A stretch of 64,000 nt of DNA, taken from NCBI GenBank assembly GCA_030657355.1, contig CP131056.1, positions 186,001-250,000 of the forward strand. The letters are read 5' to 3'. Source of the DNA: Radicibacter daui. GTDB lineage: Bacteria > Pseudomonadota > Alphaproteobacteria > Radicibacterales > Radicibacteraceae. Each line of letters starts with the position of its first letter. The stretch's first letter is position 1. The notes below the pieces were generated by a model, which searched no databases, had not been told where the DNA came from, and saw nothing but the letters and a program-made list of their open reading frames with translations. Below, one piece after another: positions 49,660 through 58,379 of the stretch. Position numbers and translations under genes: made by a program.

Positions 49660-49857
49660 TTACATGTCGAGCCCGATGTCGCGGCGCAGATGGGGGCTCA
49701 ACCCGTCAATCTCTGGCCGCCGCCGCGTGGGGCCTCTGGGCAAGGGGGGCGGTAACAGGCGGCTCAGCGCCCGGGTGAGCAGACTGCCCACAGAGCCATC
49801 GGCCATGGACCTGGTCGGAGTATCGCCGGAGTCGCGGTTGTAACGTACGGATATCAT
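49660..49857 (-). CDS. DUF1127 small protein
   Basis: This 65-residue basic protein ends in the DUF1127 motif LSPHLRRDIGLDM. The ATG at 49855-49857 follows AAAGGAAA as a ribosome-binding site. DUF1127 proteins in alphaproteobacteria are often small RNA-binding or stress-induced proteins; here an Arg/Pro-rich middle (PPPLPRGPTRRRPE) precedes the motif. It lies downstream of a noncoding region that also holds a small ORF. Confidence 0.88.
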   Translation of the reverse strand: MISVRYNRDSGDTPTRSMADGSVGSLLTRALSRLLPPPLPRGPTRRRPEIDGLSPHLRRDIGLDM

Positions 49858-50150
49858 GATCTTTTTCCTTTGGTAGATCACAGGTGGAAATATCCCGCCA
49901 TCGTCCGCAAGGACACAGAACGGGAGAGGATGGCGCCCGCCAGGCGGGCACCAATTCTGAAAGTGGGGGAAACGGACGTTCAGGCCGGAATCAGGATGGA
50001 AAGCGGACGCGCCGGAGGCCGCAAACGGTCTTTGAGAAGGCCGAAGGCGGAGTCGGGGCCAGCAAGCCCGCTGCATGCAGCCCAAAGGCTACAGCTCAGC
50101 GTGCAATAAAATCCTGATGTCGGAAGAACGGGTGAACCGCAGGGGCGTCG
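49858..50150. other. Intergenic region between DUF1127 gene and a small ORF
   Basis: There are 293 bases with no recognisable gene. GCCCGCC and GGCGGGC-type pairs occur at 49935-49955. I see no coding signal with a ribosome-binding site on either strand. It presumably carries the DUF1127 promoter. Confidence 0.4.
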
Positions 50151-50240
50151 TCAGTTGCAACGCGGCTGGCGGTGATGCTCCACGGCGTAACGGAAGCCAC
50201 GACGGGTAGCGGTGCGAAGAGTGGATCGCGAACCGGTCAT
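50151..50240 (-). CDS. Small Arg-rich ORF (29 aa) with strong ribosome-binding site
   Basis: A 29-codon ORF on the minus strand starts at ATG 50238-50240. It is preceded by GGAAGGAGG with an ideal six-base spacing, better than most annotated genes in this window. The peptide is strongly basic (MTGSRSTLRTATRRGFRYAV at the start, ending in HHRQPRCN) with six Arg and two His. No family is recognised. It follows a 54-base stem-loop. It could be a leader, an RNA- or membrane-interacting microprotein, or a chance ORF; the ribosome-binding site argues that it is translated. Confidence 0.55.
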   Translation of the reverse strand: MTGSRSTLRTATRRGFRYAVEHHRQPRCN

Positions 50241-50258
50241 ATGTGGCCTCCTTCCATT

Positions 50259-50312
50259 GTTATTCGCCGGAGAGAACTCCCCTGACGGGGACTCCGTTGT
50301 CCGGCGAGTAAC
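50259..50312 (-). promoter_or_regulatory. Stem-loop in the leader of the 29-aa ORF
   Basis: GTTATTCGCCGGA (50259-50271) pairs with TCCGGCGAGTAAC (50300-50312), 13 bp with one G-U pair. Inside the loop CTCCCC-tgac-GGGG forms a second short stem. It ends about 8 bases before the GGAAGGAGG site. Such placement suits control of translation. Confidence 0.5.
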
Positions 50313-50376
50313 GCCGAGAAATCCGCGCCGGGCAATATTGTTTCCCGGAACGCGATATATTTGAGAGCGTGTCTGT

Positions 50377-50404
50377 GGCATCCGGGCAACGCCTGCCGGA
50401 TGCC
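50377..50404 (-). terminator. Inverted repeat after mutS
   Basis: A perfect 9-bp stem, GGCATCCGG with CCGGATGCC, begins right after the mutS stop. It has no T run. Probable transcript end of mutS. Confidence 0.6.
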
Positions 50405-50410
50405 GTCAGG

Positions 50411-53089
50411 TCAGGTGGCGCCCGACATTTCCTTCAGCCGGTACAGCAGATCGAGCGCCTCGCGCGGAGTCAGCCGGTCGGGATCGGCGGTATCGAGCGC
50501 GTCCAGCACAGCGGCGCCTTGCGGCGGCAGGGCTGCCACCTTCGGTTCCGCCCGGACGGCGGCAAAGAGCGGCAGATCCTCGGCAAGACGCTCGACCGAC
50601 CGGGCCTGGTCGCCATTTTCCAGATGCGACAGCACCAGCTCCGCGCGGGAGACGACGGCCGAGGGCAACCCGGCGAGCCGGGCGACATGAATGCCGTAAG
50701 AGCGATCGGCCGTTCCCGGCGCTACCTCGTGCAGGAAGACCACCTGCCCCTGCCACTCCCGGATCTTCATGGTATGGCAGGACAGGCTGGAGAGCTTGCC
50801 GGCGAGCTGGGTCAGCTCGTGATAATGCGTGGCAAAGAGCCCGCGGCAACCAATACCCTCATGCAGATGCTCGACCGTGGCCCAGGCGATGGAAAGCCCG
50901 TCGAAGGTGGCCGTGCCACGGCCGATCTCGTCCAGGATGACCAGCGAGCGGGCACTGGCGCGGTTGAGGATCGCTGCCGTCTCGACCATCTCGACCATGA
51001 AGGTGGAGCGCCCGCGCGCCAGATCGTCCGCTGCCCCCACGCGGCTGAACAGCCGGTCGACGATGCCGATATGGGCGCTGTCGGCCGGTACGTAACTGCC
51101 GGCCTGCGCCATCAGGGCGATCAGGGCGTTCTGGCGCAGGAAGGTGGATTTACCGGCCATGTTGGGGCCGGTGATGAGCCACAGGCGCTGCTCTGCCGAC
51201 AGGTCACAGTCATTGGCGACAAAGGGAGTTTCTCCCCCCGCCTTCAGTGCCGGCTCCACCACCGGATGGCGCCCGCGCACGATGGTGAAGGCAAGACTGT
51301 CCTCCACCTGAGGGCGGCAGTAACCCTGCTCTTCGGCCAGTTCGGCGAGGGCGGAGACGGTGTCGGCCAGCGCCAGCGCCTGGGCCGCCGACATCAGCGC
51401 GCCGCGCTCATTGGCAACCAGATCCACCAGCTCGGCAAAAAGCTGCAACTCCAGCCCCAACGCCTTGCCGGCCGCCTCGGAGATGTTGCGTTCCAGATCG
51501 GCCAGTTCGGTAGTGGTAAAGCGCACCGCGCCGGCCATGGTCTGGCGGTGGATGAAGCGCTCGCGCATTTCCGGCTGCAACAGCCGGTCGCCATGCGCCT
51601 GCCCGACCTCGATGAAATAGCCGATGACGTTGTTATGCTTGATCTTGAGCGTGGAGATACCGGTCTCGCCGGCATAGGAAGCCTGCAACCCGGCAATCAC
51701 CCGGCGGGATTCGTCGCGCAGCTGGCGCAGCTCATCAAGGGCGCCGTTGTAACCGCTGGCGATAAAACCACCGTCCCTCGCCAGAAAGGGGGGCTCGGGT
51801 ACCAGAGCTTCTTCCAGCCGGCCCACCAGCGCCTCGAACCCGCCCAGCGCCGCAGCGGCGCCGGCCAGACCTTCAGGCAGCGGTGTCAAGCCAGCATCGG
51901 CGAGCAGCTCATTTCGAAGTTGCAACGCTATGTCGAGCGCCCGGCGAACACTCAGAAGATCATGCGGACCACCACGCCCGAGAGCCAGTCGCGAAAGCGC
52001 GCGCTCAAGGTCGGGCGCGCGCGACAGCAAGCTGCGCGCCGCCTCGCGGCGATGGGTCTCTTGGTAAAAATAACCCACCATGTCGAGCCGGGCATTGATC
52101 GCCGTAGCATCGGTAAGCGGGGCGGTTATCCAGCCGGACAGCAGGCGGGCACCGGCACCGGTACGGGTGCGGTCAATAGCGGAGAGCAGCGAGCCCTTGC
52201 GCTCACCGGAGAGCGTGCGGGTCAGCTCCAGATTACGCCGGGTCGCCGCGTCGATGTCCATCGAAGCGCCGCCTTCCGGTCGGCGCGGCGGCATCAGCGG
52301 CGGACGCTCCTGCCGCTGAGTCAGCGCCACGTAATCGGCAAGGGCTGACGCCGCCGCGATCTCTCCGCGGGAAAAATCACCAAAGGCATCGAGCGTGCCG
52401 ACGCCATAAATCGCGGCAAGCCGTTTGGCCCCGCCGACACTGTCGAAACGGGAGGGCGGCAGCACAGTGAGCGCCTGCTTCCATTCCGCTATCGCATCGA
52501 TAATTTCGTCCCGTTCGGCCAGCCGCTCGGAGATCAGCAGTTCCTGCGGCTCCAGCGCCGCAAGGGCGGCGGCCAACCGCTCGCGTGAATGGGCTTCGAG
52601 CAGGAAAGCGCCGGTGGAAAGATCGGTCCAGGCCAGCGCCAGCTCACCGCCGGCTTCCGCCAGCGCGACCAGATGATTGAAGCTGCGGGCATTAAGCAGG
52701 GAATCCTCGGTCAGTGTCCCCTGCGTGACGACCCGTACGACATCGCGCTTCACCACCGATTTGGAACCGCGCTTGCGCGCTTCGGCAGGGTCTTCCATCT
52801 GCTCGCACAGCGCGACGCGGAACCCCTGGCGGATCAGACGGGCAAGATATTGCTCATGGCTGTGCCAGGGCACACCGCACATCGGGATATCTTCGCCCAG
52901 ATGCTGGCCACGTTTGGTCAGCGCGATATCGAGCGCACCGGCCGCCTTGACCGCATCTTCGAAGAAGAGCTCGTAAAAATCGCCCATGCGGTAGAAGAGC
53001 AGGCAGTCGGGATACTGCTCCTTGATGCCGAGATATTGCTGCATCACCGGCGTTGCCTGCCGGAAACCTTCTGCCGCCTGCTCTGCCAT
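50411..53089 (-). CDS. mutS: DNA mismatch repair protein MutS
   Basis: MutS recognises mismatches and recruits MutL. The 892-residue protein has the mismatch-binding N-terminus with [11 protein letters not shown] (the Phe-x-Glu pair), connector and lever helices, and the ABC-type ATPase domain (about 610-800). That domain has Walker [14 protein letters not shown], the MutS signature and Walker [17 protein letters not shown], and [13 protein letters not shown]-type segment. The frame extends upstream to 53176, but [20 protein letters not shown] at ATG 53089 is the normal start. Confidence 0.97.
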   Translation of the reverse strand: MAEQAAEGFRQATPVMQQYLGIKEQYPDCLLFYRMGDFYELFFEDAVKAAGALDIALTKRGQHLGEDIPMCGVPWHSHEQYLARLIRQGFRVALCEQMEDPAEARKRGSKSVVKRDVVRVVTQGTLTEDSLLNARSFNHLVALAEAGGELALAWTDLSTGAFLLEAHSRERLAAALAALEPQELLISERLAERDEIIDAIAEWKQALTVLPPSRFDSVGGAKRLAAIYGVGTLDAFGDFSRGEIAAASALADYVALTQRQERPPLMPPRRPEGGASMDIDAATRRNLELTRTLSGERKGSLLSAIDRTRTGAGARLLSGWITAPLTDATAINARLDMVGYFYQETHRREAARSLLSRAPDLERALSRLALGRGGPHDLLSVRRALDIALQLRNELLADAGLTPLPEGLAGAAAALGGFEALVGRLEEALVPEPPFLARDGGFIASGYNGALDELRQLRDESRRVIAGLQASYAGETGISTLKIKHNNVIGYFIEVGQAHGDRLLQPEMRERFIHRQTMAGAVRFTTTELADLERNISEAAGKALGLELQLFAELVDLVANERGALMSAAQALALADTVSALAELAEEQGYCRPQVEDSLAFTIVRGRHPVVEPALKAGGETPFVANDCDLSAEQRLWLITGPNMAGKSTFLRQNALIALMAQAGSYVPADSAHIGIVDRLFSRVGAADDLARGRSTFMVEMVETAAILNRASARSLVILDEIGRGTATFDGLSIAWATVEHLHEGIGCRGLFATHYHELTQLAGKLSSLSCHTMKIREWQGQVVFLHEVAPGTADRSYGIHVARLAGLPSAVVSRAELVLSHLENGDQARSVERLAEDLPLFAAVRAEPKVAALPPQGAAVLDALDTADPDRLTPREALDLLYRLKEMSGAT

Positions 53090-53235
53090 ACCCTGCCCTG
53101 TGCCCCTCATCCCTTGCCGCGCCGCTCCGCTTCGCGGATCGGCCCCTGGAGCGCCCCCTAGCGCCGGGAGAGCCATGGTTATCAGGGGCGGCCCGGCAAG
53201 GTAAAGCCGGCTGAGGGCACGAGCGGGAGAAGCAG

Positions 53236-53287
53236 CAAAAGAAAAGGCCCGCCTGCCGGCACGGGAGCCGGCGGACGGGCCTTCAAA
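53236..53287 (-). terminator. Intrinsic terminator of the SlyD-like gene
   Basis: AAGGCCCG-CCT-GCCGGC pairs with GCCGGC-GGA-CGGGCCTT. On the minus strand it is followed by TTTTCTTTT. It separates the slyD-like gene from mutS. Confidence 0.85.
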
Positions 53288-53316
53288 TCAGCGGCCCTGG
53301 TAAGACCGCCCGGCCT

Positions 53317-53745
53317 TCAACCGATGCTGACGATCTCGAGCGCGAAGGTCAGGTCTTCGCCGGCGAGCGGATGATTGGCATCCATCGTCACCGTCTCGTC
53401 GTCGAACTCGATGATGGTCAGCACCATCAGCTGGCCGTCTTCGGTTTCGGCCTGGACCTGCATACCTTCTTCAACCGGCATATCGTCCGGCAGCTGGTCG
53501 CGCGGCACGACCTGGACCATGGCCTCATTATGCTCGCCATAAGCCTCATCGGCCGGAATGGTCACAGTCTTCTTTTCGCCAACGGCCATGCCGGTGACGG
53601 CGGCATCGAAGCCGGGGATGACCTGGCCGGCGCCGACCTTGAAGGACAGCGGGCTGCCGCCAACGCTGCTGTCGAACTCGCTGCCGTCATTGAGGGTGCC
53701 GGTGTAGTGCAGGGAAACGGTGTCCCCGGTCTTCACGGTCGCCAT
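53317..53745 (-). CDS. FKBP-type peptidyl-prolyl isomerase, SlyD-like
   Basis: This 142-residue FKBP has the isomerase domain (VSLHYTGTLNDGSEFDSS, PLSFKVGAGQVIPGFDAAVTGM) interrupted by the insert-in-flap domain (DEAYGEHNEAMVQVVPRDQLP) typical of SlyD. It lacks the Cys/His-rich metal-binding tail of E. coli SlyD. It acts as a cytoplasmic folding helper. Start ATG 53745 (MATVKTGDTV); the longer frame to 53919 is not supported. Confidence 0.92.
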   Translation of the reverse strand: MATVKTGDTVSLHYTGTLNDGSEFDSSVGGSPLSFKVGAGQVIPGFDAAVTGMAVGEKKTVTIPADEAYGEHNEAMVQVVPRDQLPDDMPVEEGMQVQAETEDGQLMVLTIIEFDDETVTMDANHPLAGEDLTFALEIVSIG

Positions 53746-54024
53746 GGAAATATCCTTGAAATTCTTGGGTGAAAGGAGCCTCCCGACAGTCATGTCCGAA
53801 AGCTGCCTGCTGGGATTGAGGCCCCGCCCGGGACACGGGCAGGTGCAAAAGCGCCCCTGATCCGGGTTGGTTGCTGCCGGCGGGGCTAGCACGCCTCGGG
53901 GGCTGCGGTCACGGCCCAAATTTTGAGGCCCTGGTTAAGGATGGGGCTGATGGCGGTGCTTTCAACCACTTGCCGGAGAGCTGGCAGGGGCTTGACCGCC
54001 GGCTTTCACCGCTTCTAATCTGCC

Positions 54025-54090
54025 GGTGGTGCCGATTTGGGCCGACCGGCTTGCGGGGCACCCTGTTTGAAACATACCGCTAAAAGGTCG
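54025..54090 (+). ncRNA. SAM-II riboswitch (metA motif)
   Basis: GGTGCC (54028-54033) pairs with GGCACC (54057-54062). Between them is GATTTGGGCCGACCGGCTTGC and downstream CCGCTAAAAGG, the conserved SAM-II pattern (GATTTG, CCG..CGGCTTGC, GCTAAAAGG) that forms a pseudoknot. SAM-II riboswitches control methionine genes in alphaproteobacteria by binding S-adenosylmethionine. Here it lies about 125 bases before metZ. Confidence 0.88.
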
Positions 54091-54162
54091 GAGTCGCGTA
54101 AGCCACGCTCCCTCACCCGAGCCCGACTTTCCGTGACCCTGACCGGCCTTTGCCGCGGGTTT

Positions 54163-54197
54163 GGTCGCCCATAGCCCCGTGGGGCTACTCAAGGCGA
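54163..54197 (+). promoter_or_regulatory. Hairpin next to the metZ ribosome-binding site
   Basis: GTCGCC (54163-54168) pairs with GGCGAC, and TAGCCCC with GGGGCTA around GT inside it. It ends one or two bases before AGGAGAGAAGAAGG. It could be the expression platform of the riboswitch; no T run follows. Confidence 0.55.
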
Positions 54198-54215
54198 CAG
54201 GAGAGAAGAAGGATC

Positions 54216-55412
54216 ATGGCACGCGACAAGAAGCTTCCCGGCAATCTCGATCCCCGCACGCTGATGGTGCATGGCGGCACCCAGCGTTCCGGTTTTGACG
54301 AGACCAGCGAAGCCCTGTTCATGACCTCCGGCTATGTCTACGGCACAGCCGAGGAGGCCGAGGAAGCCTTCAAGACCGACGGCCTGCGCTACGTCTATTC
54401 GCGCTACCGCAACCCCACCGTCTCCATGTTCGAGGACCGGCTGGCTCTGCTGGAAGGCGCCAGCGGCTGCCAGGGTGCGGCAAGCGGCATGGCGGCGATG
54501 ACGCTGGCGCTGTTCGGCCTGACCAGGGCCGGTTCGCGCGTGGTGGCAAGCCGGGCGCTCTTTGGCTCCTGCCTTTATCTTATCACCGACATGCTGCCGC
54601 GTTACGGTGTCGAAACAGTTCTGGTCGACCCGGATGACCTCAATCAGTGGGCGGATGCCTTCAAGAAGCCGACCGATGTCGCCTTCCTTGAAACCCCGTC
54701 CAACCCGGGCCTTGTGCTGGCCGACCTGCCGGCGATCGCCAAACTTGCCCATGCCGCCGGTGCCAAGGTGGTGGTCGATAACGCCTTCGCCTCTCCGGTG
54801 CTGCAGAAGCCCCTGTCGATGGGCGCCGATGTGGTCGCCTACTCCACCACCAAGCATATCGATGGCCAGGGCCGCGCCATGGGCGGCGCCGTACTCTCCA
54901 ACGATCCGGAATTCTTCAAGGCGATCCAGCCCTTCGTGCGCCACACCGGCCCGTCGCTCTCGCCTTTCAATGCCTGGCTCATGCTGAAGGGGCTGGAGAC
55001 GCTCGACCTGCGCGTCAACGCCATGGCCGACAGCGCGCTTGAGGTTGCCACCTATCTGGAAAGCCACCCCAAGCTGCGCAAGGTCATGTATCCGGGTCTT
55101 GCCTCCCACCCGCAGCATGCCCTCGCCAAGGCACAGATGAAGAAGGGCGGCACCATGGTGGCGCTGCATCTGGAGGGCGGCAAGGAAGAGGCTTTCCGCC
55201 TGCTGAACGCCCTGAACGTCATCCCGATTTCCAACAATCTGGGTGATTCCAAGTCGTTGGCCACTCACCCGGCCACGACCACCCACCAACGCCTCAGCGA
55301 CGAGGAACGGGCGGCAGCCGGCATCCATCCGGGCACCATCCGCCTGTCCGTCGGTCTGGAAGCGGCTTCCGACCTCATCGCCGACCTCGATCAGGCGCTG
55401 AAGAAGGTCTGA
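54216..55412 (+). CDS. metZ: O-succinylhomoserine sulfhydrylase MetZ
   Basis: MetZ makes homocysteine from O-succinylhomoserine and sulfide in methionine synthesis, using PLP. The 398-residue Cys/Met-metabolism enzyme has SRYRNPTVSMFEDRLALLEG, the PLP-lysine AYSTTKHIDGQGRAMGG, and SNNLGDSKSLATHPATTTHQRL. The ATG at 54216 follows GGAGAGAAGAAGG; the frame is open upstream to 54150. Methionine regulation through the SAM-II riboswitch supports this call over cystathionine gamma-synthase. Confidence 0.93.
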   Translation: MARDKKLPGNLDPRTLMVHGGTQRSGFDETSEALFMTSGYVYGTAEEAEEAFKTDGLRYVYSRYRNPTVSMFEDRLALLEGASGCQGAASGMAAMTLALFGLTRAGSRVVASRALFGSCLYLITDMLPRYGVETVLVDPDDLNQWADAFKKPTDVAFLETPSNPGLVLADLPAIAKLAHAAGAKVVVDNAFASPVLQKPLSMGADVVAYSTTKHIDGQGRAMGGAVLSNDPEFFKAIQPFVRHTGPSLSPFNAWLMLKGLETLDLRVNAMADSALEVATYLESHPKLRKVMYPGLASHPQHALAKAQMKKGGTMVALHLEGGKEEAFRLLNALNVIPISNNLGDSKSLATHPATTTHQRLSDEERAAAGIHPGTIRLSVGLEAASDLIADLDQALKKV

Positions 55413-55428
55413 AAAAACAGCGGGACCG

Positions 55429-55492
55429 CTCACGTCCCGCAGGGCATGGCCCGTCCGGAGATATGATTGTAACATTTGTTTCTCTGGACGGG
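55429..55492 (+). promoter_or_regulatory. Hairpin and large inverted repeat between metZ and phoR
   Basis: GCGGGAC pairs with GTCCCGC just after the metZ stop (55429-55449). Further on, CCCGTCCGGAGA (55450-55461) pairs with TCTCTGGACGGG (55481-55492) around a 19-base AT-rich loop; one pair is G-U. Neither is followed by a T run. They may end metZ transcription or act on phoR expression; this is inference. Confidence 0.45.
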
Positions 55493-55559
55493 TCCCGGAC
55501 CCTCAAGCACAACACCGAGTTAATCCGGAGCACTGCAGCAGGAGCCGGGAGAAACCGGC

Positions 55560-57062
55560 ATGAGCACCCAGGACGTGGACGAAACAGACAGAACGGCAAA
55601 AGCCCCTGAGGGCTCGACTGGTCAGGTCCTGCCCTGGCTGCGTTTTGTCGTCGGTTCAGCCCTGTTGCTGCTGCCCACGCTGGTCATCCTTATCGTGGTT
55701 GCCCGGCTCGGACAGATTTCCACCACCGCGCTGACCGCCATGGCCGGCATCAGCATTGTCACCAGCATCGGGCTTGGCTGGCTCAACCTGCGCGATTTCC
55801 GCACGATGGGCCGTTATCTCGACGCCGTCTCGCTGGCCAAGGACGCCGTGCCGGTGCCTGAAGAAGGCAGCGAGGCTGCCCGCGCCATCAATCTGCGCGT
55901 CGCCCGCCTGCATCGCAGCTGGCGCCGGCGACTGGAGCGCCAGCGCGCCCAGTCCAAAATCAGCCGGGACATGCTGGAGGCGGTGACCGACCCCTATCTT
56001 CAGCTGGACGAAAACGCCATCGTGGTGAGCGCCAACGCCGCCGCGCGCGAGCTGTTCGGCACCCGGCTCCTGGGACGCGATATCGCTACCCTCGCCCGCC
56101 ATCCGGATCTGCTGGGCGCCGTTTCCGAAGTGCTGGCCGGCGGCGAGCGCCGCCGGGTGGAATTTACCCTGCGCGGGCCGGTGGAGCGCATCCTCGAGGC
56201 GCGGGTCACCCCGTTCGGCGATCCCGGCGCCAATGGCAGCCGGCCGATCATCCTTTCCTTCTATGACATCACCACGCTGAAGCGGACCGACCAGATGCGG
56301 GCCGACTTCATTGCCAATGCCAGCCACGAGCTGCGCACACCGCTCTCCTCGCTCATCGGTTATCTGGAGACGCTACGCGGACCCGCCAAGGACGATGTCG
56401 AGGCGCATGACCGCTTCCTTGCCATCATGCAGGAGCAGGCGCTGCGCATGGGCCGGCTGGTCAACGATCTGATGTCGCTCTCGCGCATCGAACTGGTGGA
56501 GCACACCCGCCCGACCGAGCCGGTATCGCTGCGCGGCGTTGCCAGCCACGTCATTGATGCCCTTGCCCTCAAGGCCGAAAGCCGGCGCATCAAGCTGGTG
56601 TTGAACGGTCCGCCCGGTGACATGCCGGTGATCGGTGACAGTGACCAGTTGACGCAGCTGGTGCAGAACCTCGTCGACAACGCCATCAAATATGGCGCCA
56701 CCGACAGCGAGGTCACCATTTCGCTCTCCACCGTCGATGCGCGCGCCGCCGGCCTTGGCGAGACGGAAGGCAGTGGGCGGGCTGTTGCCCTTTCCGTGCG
56801 TGACCGCGGCGCCGGCATTCCGCGCGAGCACCTGCCCCGCCTTACTGAACGTTTCTACCGTGTAGACCCGGCGCGCAGCCGCGCCGTTGGCGGTACCGGG
56901 CTCGGCCTTGCCCTCGTCAAGCACATTACCAACCGCCATCGTGGCCGCCTTGCCATCGATAGCGAGGAAGGGCGCGGCAGCACCTTTACCGTCTACCTGC
57001 CGCTGCAGGAGATTGCCCTTTCCGGCAAGCAGCCGGGCCATCGCGGCAGCAGCGCAGCATAA
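55560..57062 (+). CDS. phoR: Phosphate-sensing histidine kinase PhoR
   Basis: PhoR phosphorylates PhoB when phosphate is low. The 500-residue protein has two membrane helices at about residues 28-75, a PAS-like region (about 130-230), and the kinase core: H box FIANASHELRTPLSSLIGYL, N box NLVDNAIKYG, and G boxes DRGAGIPREHL and GGTGLGLALVKHI. It precedes pstSCAB-phoU-phoB, forming the whole phosphate module. The long cytoplasmic PAS region between membrane and kinase fits PhoR. Confidence 0.93.
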   Translation: MSTQDVDETDRTAKAPEGSTGQVLPWLRFVVGSALLLLPTLVILIVVARLGQISTTALTAMAGISIVTSIGLGWLNLRDFRTMGRYLDAVSLAKDAVPVPEEGSEAARAINLRVARLHRSWRRRLERQRAQSKISRDMLEAVTDPYLQLDENAIVVSANAAARELFGTRLLGRDIATLARHPDLLGAVSEVLAGGERRRVEFTLRGPVERILEARVTPFGDPGANGSRPIILSFYDITTLKRTDQMRADFIANASHELRTPLSSLIGYLETLRGPAKDDVEAHDRFLAIMQEQALRMGRLVNDLMSLSRIELVEHTRPTEPVSLRGVASHVIDALALKAESRRIKLVLNGPPGDMPVIGDSDQLTQLVQNLVDNAIKYGATDSEVTISLSTVDARAAGLGETEGSGRAVALSVRDRGAGIPREHLPRLTERFYRVDPARSRAVGGTGLGLALVKHITNRHRGRLAIDSEEGRGSTFTVYLPLQEIALSGKQPGHRGSSAA

Positions 57063-57283
57063 TTCTTTTATATCAAATAATTAGCAGTCCGTATTTTCCT
57101 GTATGACAGTTCATTGGCCGCTGTCATCAAACAGAAACATAACTGTCGTAATTATCGCCCCCGACGCTGGCTAGCTTGGCCGCGGTGGCCGGATTCCTGC
57201 TGTTTTACGCCTCCACCGGATAAGAGGCGGGATCGGTTGCCGGCAATGGAAGACCATGCCGAACCCGATCCGGAGGAGATCAG
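57063..57283 (+). promoter_or_regulatory. Promoter region of pstS with Pho box
   Basis: Three seven-base elements spaced by 11 bases, CTGTCAT (57121-57127), CAGAAAC (57132-57138) and CTGTCGT (57143-57149), form a Pho box for PhoB. An inverted ATGACAG lies at 57104-57110. Upstream 57063-57100 is AT-rich. A small hairpin CGCCTC/GAGGCG is nearer pstS. PhoB encoded downstream is the expected activator. Confidence 0.75.
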
Positions 57284-58288
57284 ATGAAAAAGACGTTCGC
57301 TCTCGCCGCGCTTGCCACGCTGGCGCTGGCCGGGACCGCCGAGGCGCGTGACCAGATCCGGATCGTCGGATCGTCGACCGTCTTCCCTTTCTCCTCCGCC
57401 GTTGCCGAGCAGTTCGGCCAGAAGACCAGCTTTCCCTCCCCGGTGGTTGAATCCACCGGCACCGGCGGCGGCATGAAGCTGTTCTGTGCCGGCGTGGGCA
57501 CCGAACACCCGGACCTCACCGGCGCCTCGCGCCAGATCAAGAAGTCCGAATTTGCCGACTGCCAGGCCAATGGCGTCACCGACATCGTCCAGCTGCGTAT
57601 CGGCAAGGACGGCATCGCCTTTGCCAGTTCCAAATCCGGACCCGACCTCAACGTTACCCGGGCCCAGCTCTTTCTGGCGCTCGCCAAGCAGGTACCCGTC
57701 AAGGGCAAGCTGGTCGACAACCCGAACAAGAACTGGTCGGACATCGACCGCGGACTGCCGGATGAGGAGATTGAGGTTCTGGGTCCCCCTCCCACCTCCG
57801 GAACCCGCGATGCGTGGGTTGAGCTGGTGATGACCGAGGGCTGCAAGGAACTGGATTACTTCAAGTCCCACAGTACGGATGTCTGCGGCGCGATGCGCGA
57901 GGATGGCGCCTTCATCGAGGCCGGCGAGAATGACAATCTGATCGTCCAGAAGCTGGAGGCCAACCCGGTCGCCTTCGGAATCTTTGGCTTTTCCTTCCTC
58001 GATCAGAACAGTGACAAGTTGCAGGGGGCCCGGATCGAAGGGGTCGCCCCCACGTTCGACACCATTACCGATGGCAGCTACGAAGCTTCCCGGCCGCTCT
58101 TCCTCTATGTGAAGAAGGCCCATGTCGGGGTCATCCCCGGCATCAGCGAGTACCTCTCCGAACTCACCTCGGAAAACGCGCTCGGCGACTATGGGTATCT
58201 GGTGGAAAAGGGGCTGATCCCGCTGCCGCCTGAAGATCGTGACACGCTGCGGGCCGCAGCGACGGCACTAACCCCTTTCAGCATGTAA
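57284..58288 (+). CDS. pstS: Phosphate-binding protein PstS
   Basis: PstS captures phosphate in the periplasm for the PstCAB importer. The 334-residue protein has a signal peptide ending AGTAEA and the characteristic start IRIVGSSTVFPFSSAVAEQFG. Its phosphate-binding loops include STGTGGGMKLFCAGVG and GPPPTSGTRDAWVEL. It is followed by a strong hairpin before pstC, which may keep pstS mRNA more abundant. Confidence 0.95.
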   Translation: MKKTFALAALATLALAGTAEARDQIRIVGSSTVFPFSSAVAEQFGQKTSFPSPVVESTGTGGGMKLFCAGVGTEHPDLTGASRQIKKSEFADCQANGVTDIVQLRIGKDGIAFASSKSGPDLNVTRAQLFLALAKQVPVKGKLVDNPNKNWSDIDRGLPDEEIEVLGPPPTSGTRDAWVELVMTEGCKELDYFKSHSTDVCGAMREDGAFIEAGENDNLIVQKLEANPVAFGIFGFSFLDQNSDKLQGARIEGVAPTFDTITDGSYEASRPLFLYVKKAHVGVIPGISEYLSELTSENALGDYGYLVEKGLIPLPPEDRDTLRAAATALTPFSM

Positions 58289-58315
58289 GGCGCACGGGGT
58301 CGCGCCACCGGTTCC

Positions 58316-58345
58316 GGCGCCGCCCGGCAAAAGGGCGGCGCCTTT
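58316..58345 (+). terminator. Perfect hairpin between pstS and pstC
   Basis: GGCGCCGCCC pairs with GGGCGGCGCC (10 bp, seven-base loop) followed by TTTGG. It is a partial terminator or mRNA-stabilising site; binding-protein genes are commonly expressed above the permease genes in this way. Confidence 0.65.
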
Positions 58346-58379
58346 GGCATAACTTAACGGGTACTGGAGTTCCGGCAGC

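Larger units (their letters stand above)
53746..54215. other. Divergent intergenic region with SAM-II riboswitch leader of metZ
   Basis: There are 470 bases without a gene, between the SlyD-like gene (minus) and metZ (plus). The left half presumably holds the promoters. The right half holds the SAM-II riboswitch (54025-54090) and a hairpin near the metZ ribosome-binding site (54163-54197). Confidence 0.6.

Noticed and set aside
50347-50371. GGAAC, 16 bases, CGTG on the plus strand, similar to the EcfG general-stress promoter
   Set aside because: No plus-strand gene lies downstream; the next feature is the 3' end of mutS on the opposite strand, and the -10 has a mismatch.
50369-52348. 659-residue open frame opposite mutS
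   Set aside because: It is antisense to a complete mutS with no recognisable domain.
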